Below the pieces are notes generated by a model. That model saw only the letters and a program-made list of their open reading frames with translations, searched no databases and was not told where the DNA came from. A DNA stretch of 64,000 nt from Ascidia mentula (taxonomy: Eukaryota; Chordata; Ascidiacea; Phlebobranchia; Ascidiidae): positions 20,958,501 to 21,022,500 of the forward strand of contig OX387200.1 of NCBI GenBank assembly GCA_947561715.1. The letters run 5' to 3'. This document shows, in pieces, positions 61,601-64,000 of the stretch. Numbering within the stretch: the stretch's first letter is position 1; each line of letters starts with the position of its first letter. The position numbers and the translations under genes are program-made.

Positions 61601-63657
61601 TCGAAGTTGTTAATTACGAATGAATACTCATATAGTTACCAAAGCTACCAAAGAACAATGGCCTTGTTTGAAGCTCACTTACAATACTAAACAGTTATTG
61701 ATAATTTTGAGACAATACAGTTGGGGGACCGTTTGAAACCACATCTGTTTATATAACAACTGGCATGTGTTGGTATTGGAAAAGTTGTAAATATTCCGTT
61801 TTAAATATTCAGAAACAAAAAAGGTGCTTTTCCCCAAAAAAGTTTTTTGCTTCTCTACTTACTTGTGAGAGAGGTTCACTGTCCAATTCATCAAACAACT
61901 TCTTGTCTAAATTTCTGTTTGCATTTAACATCCCTATTGCTGCAAACACAACAGAAGCCTTAGTTAACCTTGACAAGTGTTAAGAGTATTGTAAAAAATA
62001 TTAAAGTTTTACTGATAAAAATACAACAGCAAAACATAAGAGAAAGAATATGCATAAAATTTAACAAAAAATTGACAAACCAGTGGTATCAGAATCTTGA
62101 TGAAAATTTTGAACAATATAAATGTGTTTGGCGAGCTGGAATTGTCTTTCTTCCCATCTCCGCTTGATCTTGCGAAGCAGCTGCTCCAAGGAATATTCGG
62201 CCGATGCATTTCTGTGGATCTGGATTAAACAATGAAAATAATATGACCAGTAATATTTGTCCAAAAACATCAAAGTGGTTATATTTTTGATAATCATGGG
62301 AACACATTTGATTCTTAAAAAATAATTGACAACCACACACTGTAAGTTTAATACAGATCCAGTATATTACATTGTTATCTCCTTAACTGTAGTCAAGCAT
62401 GTATTTGTATACAGTTTTCTGTTATCGTCCCTCACCCTGTTAATGGTGTTTGTGTATTGCGATGGTTTGTAGGCGAGAAGTTCTTCAACTGTGAAAGTCC
62501 ATTCTGCTGCAAACGTTTCTCCCATCCCAGTAAAAACTTCCTTCCAGTGTCTCGACTTCATCGCGTCATTCGAGAGTTTGTGCAGAAGTGGAAGTTCTCG
62601 TGCCATCTTGTCAAGTGACTGAAGCATAAAAAAAAGATTCTTTGAAGTTGGTATTGTAAAAAAGACTCTTTGTCAGCCCTTGATTCACAAGCAGATATTA
62701 AAAGGAAAGTTTGAATTTGCCAATTCATTTAGTTAAATAAATTTGTGACACAGAACCTGTGTTGAATTTGAAACATAGTATAGAGTTGTACAAGATATAT
62801 TTTTCAACCGCTTTTTAATATTTTAACAATAATATTTTAATATTTAATAGTTGGTTGTCATCATACACTCGAAACACACTTTTTGAAAGAGTTTCAGTTC
62901 TTGCAATCATTTAAAACATATATATATAAATATGCATATATACATACATATGTATGTAGCAGTTCCGAGTTATTGGTGCACTATTTTGGGAAAAGTTGAC
63001 ACAGGTACGGGAGTGTAATGTTTTGGACAAATTCGCACCAGATATTTGCTTATTTATTACCTGGTTCCATCCGATCAACACAACATCATCAGGAGGAAGT
63101 TGTTCGACAAGTGATGCAGCATTTTGCCTCCACTCCTGAATCTTCTCCATCGCAGTTTGAACGTTAAATTTCCTGAATGAAAAGACATTCAACAATTAAA
63201 ATACTTCTAACATTAACAACAATGTGAAAGGGTTCGTTTTGAAAAACTAAAATTAAGTTTCCATATAGTCCAATTAAATAATATTTACAGCTTCAATAAA
63301 AACAATTGCTATTCCACTATACAAAAGAAACACATGTTTGCCACTTTGCGCAAACAAGACACCACAGCTGCAGTTTCGAAGGAAGTTTTTAACAATTTAT
63401 TTCAATCACATACAAAATACATGGAATATTTGCAGCTCCAACCTAAATGTTGTGGCTTTCCATTCAGCAATAGTATATTCAGAAATGCTTGAAAATTTCC
63501 ACAGATTCAAGCGTGTTTCCATTTCTTCCTTGAGTTCTTGGAGATCGACGAGGTTGTATTGTTCTCCGCACACTGATTCACGATAGTGACTGAGTTCAAT
63601 TAGTCGCTTGTGGATTTCGTTAAATTCACTGATGAATGCAGTTAGCTCAATGATAAC
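31068..63657 (-). CDS. DNHD1: Divergent dynein heavy chain, DNHD1-like, 5' partial
   Basis: A dynein heavy chain read right to left in 77 coding exons (coordinates in the module entries), about 4,480 residues, ending at TAA 31068-31070. The linker, six AAA modules, stalk with microtubule-binding domain and C-terminal domain follow in the standard order, but all are unusually divergent and expanded. The N-terminal tail lies beyond 64000. I favour DNHD1 (a non-classical heavy chain required for sperm flagella in mammals) because normal axonemal chains keep near-invariant AAA1 motifs that are lost here and because the size fits DNHD1 (about 4,750 aa in human). That assignment rests on divergence and length, not an alignment. 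The heavy-chain identity is certain; the paralogue is moderately sure. Introns are short and nearly all GT-AG. Confidence 0.72.
37786..40718 (-). other. Dynein-like gene: AAA5 exons with insertions
   Basis: Exons 40527-40718, 40026-40214, 39561-39804, 39060-39232, 38606-38791, 37786-38238. Family marks: IVAACVTYFGSMNTSQR, CLIYDPDNQALTWLRT, HPNFRLYLGISIPMN and the DGLLESLEHIVLDQER segment. Two insertions interrupt it: an acidic SKSDSDSLWDDIEDVEASDD run, and about 120 residues of Ser/Pro/Glu-rich sequence in exons 39060-39232 and 38606-38791 (including GKGVRFADEDVEQLRQ). The 39232 acceptor is the least certain join. Confidence 0.72.
40839..43158 (-). other. Dynein-like gene: stalk coiled coils and microtubule-binding domain
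   Basis: Exons 43041-43158, 42446-42698, 41927-42111, 41699-41792, 41249-41421, 40839-40953. CC1 is a long charged helix (RYEQALKKVREAEDSMYRYH, IEEENIEILEKELERLKF). The tip follows: VAQDALNALDESSLNEIKRY, CLCHMFGVSPANWENGK, FFQDIEFYDKDNIPENIY, all close to ordinary heavy chains (YDKDNIP is a hallmark). CC2 starts at KAASMLCSWIHAV. The 42446 exon probably uses a GC donor (AAG/GCAAGC) because that is the in-frame choice. A conserved tip on a degenerate motor suggests microtubule binding is retained. Confidence 0.8.
42311..42380 (-). repeat. tRNA-derived SINE-like fragment in intron
   Basis: On the minus strand GTGAGTTCAAACCTCAC forms a perfect 5-bp T-arm with a 7-base loop and a Pol III B box; upstream GAATTGAGTGGTTTGGG resembles a degenerate A box. 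The anticodon arm cannot be folded properly, so this is not a functional tRNA. It lies between exons 42446-42698 and 41927-42111. Confidence 0.45.
43219..45636 (-). other. Dynein-like gene: AAA4 exons
   Basis: Exons 45483-45636, 45061-45313, 44785-44906, 44243-44455, 43915-44002, 43515-43651, 43219-43326. Family marks are NLVFFGQAVRHIARLSRAL, KRGGHALLLASSCFTGRRSL (the AAA4 P-loop position), AKVVLVVDQPFSSN (Walker B region) and NLHVVVLAEYP. The P-loop has lost its glycines relative to GVGGSGRQSL, so nucleotide binding at AAA4 is doubtful. The 43219 and 43515 donors were chosen because they keep frame with the next exon. Confidence 0.75.
45898..48684 (-). other. Dynein-like gene: disordered insertion between AAA3 and AAA4
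   Basis: Exon 48526-48684 carries the family sequence VRLWLHECCRVFHDRL. It is followed by exons 48023-48186, 47570-47686, 47259-47403, 46803-47003, 46391-46501 and 45898-46091, which encode about 270 residues rich in Ser, Thr, Asp and Glu (for example TSGSTEIIPSSSLGGNDTD, STSGESSSVSVNKESDFYE, MDESSDSDSSTEIT), then a basic KTKPKRPQHGGGAK patch before the fold resumes at VPGLIDDADAD. Ordinary heavy chains have only a short loop here. The exon joins are consistent in phase, but low complexity makes individual boundaries less sure. Confidence 0.65.
46494..46660. repeat. 42-bp tandem repeat at an intron-exon border
   Basis: Four copies with exact 42-bp spacing (unit starts 46501, 46543, 46585, 46627), nearly identical, the last diverging. 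On the gene strand (minus) each unit carries TTGCAATTG(C/A)AGCAACTGGTAG. The leftmost copy supplies the 3' splice site and first bases of exon 46391-46501, so the repeat has multiplied that acceptor, and each extra copy also has CTG/GTAGAA, a donor-like sequence. Confidence 0.85.
49002..51977 (-). other. Dynein-like gene: AAA3 exons with RG-rich insertion
   Basis: Exons 51765-51977, 51381-51528, 51014-51161, 50377-50594, 50064-50243, 49828-49929, 49580-49693, 49002-49134. Family marks: INLFAFSFVWAFGGSLPENE, Walker A VLLVGDRGSGKSSLV, Walker B MALFFLDDVSC, then PRLTRNFTVLHF and HYVFSLHDIGHIMQ/GLFLLTP. So AAA3 looks able to bind and probably hydrolyse ATP. Right after GLFLLTP the protein continues with an Arg/Gly/Pro-rich stretch (RTRGRPMPIRRRPGG and RRPAGGRQIGRFRSNRG) absent from ordinary chains. 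The 49134 acceptor is weak but keeps frame and motif. Confidence 0.78.
49470..49490. repeat. AATG microsatellite
   Basis: Short (AATG)n run in the intron between exons 49580-49693 and 49002-49134. No functional meaning assigned. Confidence 0.6.
52300..55300 (-). other. Dynein-like gene: AAA2 exons
   Basis: Exons 55203-55300, 54668-54815, 54188-54278, 54041-54122, 53599-53742, 53397-53538, 53094-53279, 52561-52768, 52300-52442. Walker A is canonical (VVIAGAAGSGKTTIC). The Walker B region KKWIVMDGEIQPSWVDN...LLDDHK matches the family WIVxDGxVDxxWIEN...LDDNK. FASPA-type switch is SSASPAIATRCAIM. A Lys/Ser-rich insertion (KKDKRSESLQPSAGRQKSAG) precedes the Walker B exon. Confidence 0.8.
55450..58149 (-). 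other. Dynein-like gene: AAA1 exons, degenerate active site
   Basis: Exons 57919-58149, 57499-57666, 56942-57128, 56423-56649, 56156-56240, 55912-56046, 55450-55715. Entry is via YGYEYYGIRK and VVTPMTER. Walker A GLFGPSSVGKS keeps its Lys. The Walker B segment reads GSWLCFDHAEHL where ordinary chains have GAWGCFDEFNRI, so the catalytic Glu is His. The sensor-I block FITMNPGYAGR is replaced by FMTFTTQPGCQPE, though PEIPDSLKVIYRP after it is still family-like. A Ser/Gly-rich insertion (GGGGYPPSSTSSATSVSRSS) sits at the AAA1-AAA2 junction. Predicted weak or absent hydrolysis at AAA1. Confidence 0.78.
58451..63657 (-). other. Dynein-like gene: linker (DHC_N2) exons
   Basis: Exons 63443-63657, 63061-63172, 62436-62618, 62081-62219, 61863-61939, 61416-61568, 60858-61051, 60436-60573, 59932-60120, 59410-59573, 59059-59146, 58774-58926, 58451-58645. 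Encodes the mechanical linker. Family landmarks: ARELPLLHKLSNDAMKSRHW, FPRLYFLCDEDCVRLLGISR (across the 60436/60120 junction), KYPCQVNLLADAVLWF and YEWQSIIKYV. Phases agree throughout. The first mapped exon starts in the middle of the linker, so more exons must lie to the right. Confidence 0.8.
62919..62958. repeat. AT/CATA microsatellite
   Basis: Runs of ATATAT followed by imperfect CATA/TGTA repeats, in the intron between exons 63061-63172 and 62436-62618. Confidence 0.6.
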
Positions 63658-64000
63658 CTGTGAAAATGGCCATGTTTAAGTGTATCTTTTAAGTTGATCA
63701 AAGTTTATCACAACAGTGGTGCCTAATTTTGTTTATGGTACAAATAAGATTTTATAGTCAACATGTTACTATAGTCAGGTTGCATTACAGTGTACTTGCT
63801 CAAAGGGATGTTTTTCAACTTAGTGTGTCTTTCATATCATGTTTGGTTAAACTGTAAATTCTAAAGTGCTGCAAAAGCATTGCAGCTGTGGTGAAAAAAG
63901 GAAAATTTGTGCATACATATTGGGATATTCTATCCACAGAAAAATTATTATGAACCTAAACATTTTTTTAAATATTTTAAACCAAGCAATTAGATGTGCA
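63658..64000. other. Intron of the dynein-like gene, right window edge
   Basis: No exon of the heavy chain was recognised here. The acceptor before 63657 is clear (CACAG/GTT), so the preceding exon lies past 64000. Confidence 0.55.

Overview
The window looks like genomic DNA of a tunicate, most likely a Ciona-type ascidian. It is AT-rich, genes carry many short introns (mostly 100-500 bp), and the gene set is animal and ciliary: RITA1, BBIP1, a divergent dynein heavy chain, TIMM8, GLRX5 and STIP1. Two of the genes sit only 40 bp apart in an operon-like pair, which fits ascidian spliced-leader biology. The species itself is inferred, not proven. Exon joins given here were worked out by hand from splice signals, reading phase and family motifs; a few boundaries may be off by one base.

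Layout, left to right. (1) 100-1795, minus: 5' part of STIP1 (Hop), running off the left edge, with a heat-shock-type promoter at 1969-2029. (2) 2603-3178, plus: intronless mitochondrial glutaredoxin GLRX5, head to head with STIP1. (3) 3179-9048: gene-poor DNA holding an inverted-repeat block and a clear hAT MITE with a perfect 8-bp target duplication. (4) 9049-10491, plus: intronless SLC43-family (SLC43A3-like) transporter. (5) 10492-15768: gene-poor, with a second, older hAT-like element and a minisatellite. (6) 15769-23128, plus: a 14-exon, 989-residue intracellular leucine-rich-repeat protein that I cannot name. (7) 28795 down to 25744, minus: BBIP1 followed 40 bp later by a six-exon RITA1, probably co-transcribed. 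(8) 29678-30562, plus: TIMM8, divergent from BBIP1. (9) 63657 down to 31068, minus: a giant divergent dynein heavy chain, DNHD1-like. I mapped 77 coding exons (about 4,480 residues) from the linker to the stop codon; the N-terminal tail lies beyond the right edge.

Functionally, BBIP1 (BBSome), RITA1 (RBPJ and tubulin binding) and the DNHD1-like protein all relate to cilia, tubulin or Notch signalling, while STIP1, GLRX5 and TIMM8 are housekeeping chaperone or mitochondrial genes. The most interesting signals are: a dynein ring whose main ATPase site (AAA1) keeps its Walker A lysine but has lost the Walker B glutamate and the sensor-I motif; large Ser/Thr/acidic insertions between AAA3 and AAA4 and inside AAA5; a 42-bp tandem repeat that copies a splice acceptor of the same gene; a RITA1 carrying two complete copies of its VDETLFG/LLWxP module; and the BBIP1-RITA1 pair. 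I found no CRISPR array, no intact mobile-element gene and no convincing functional tRNA or rRNA gene.
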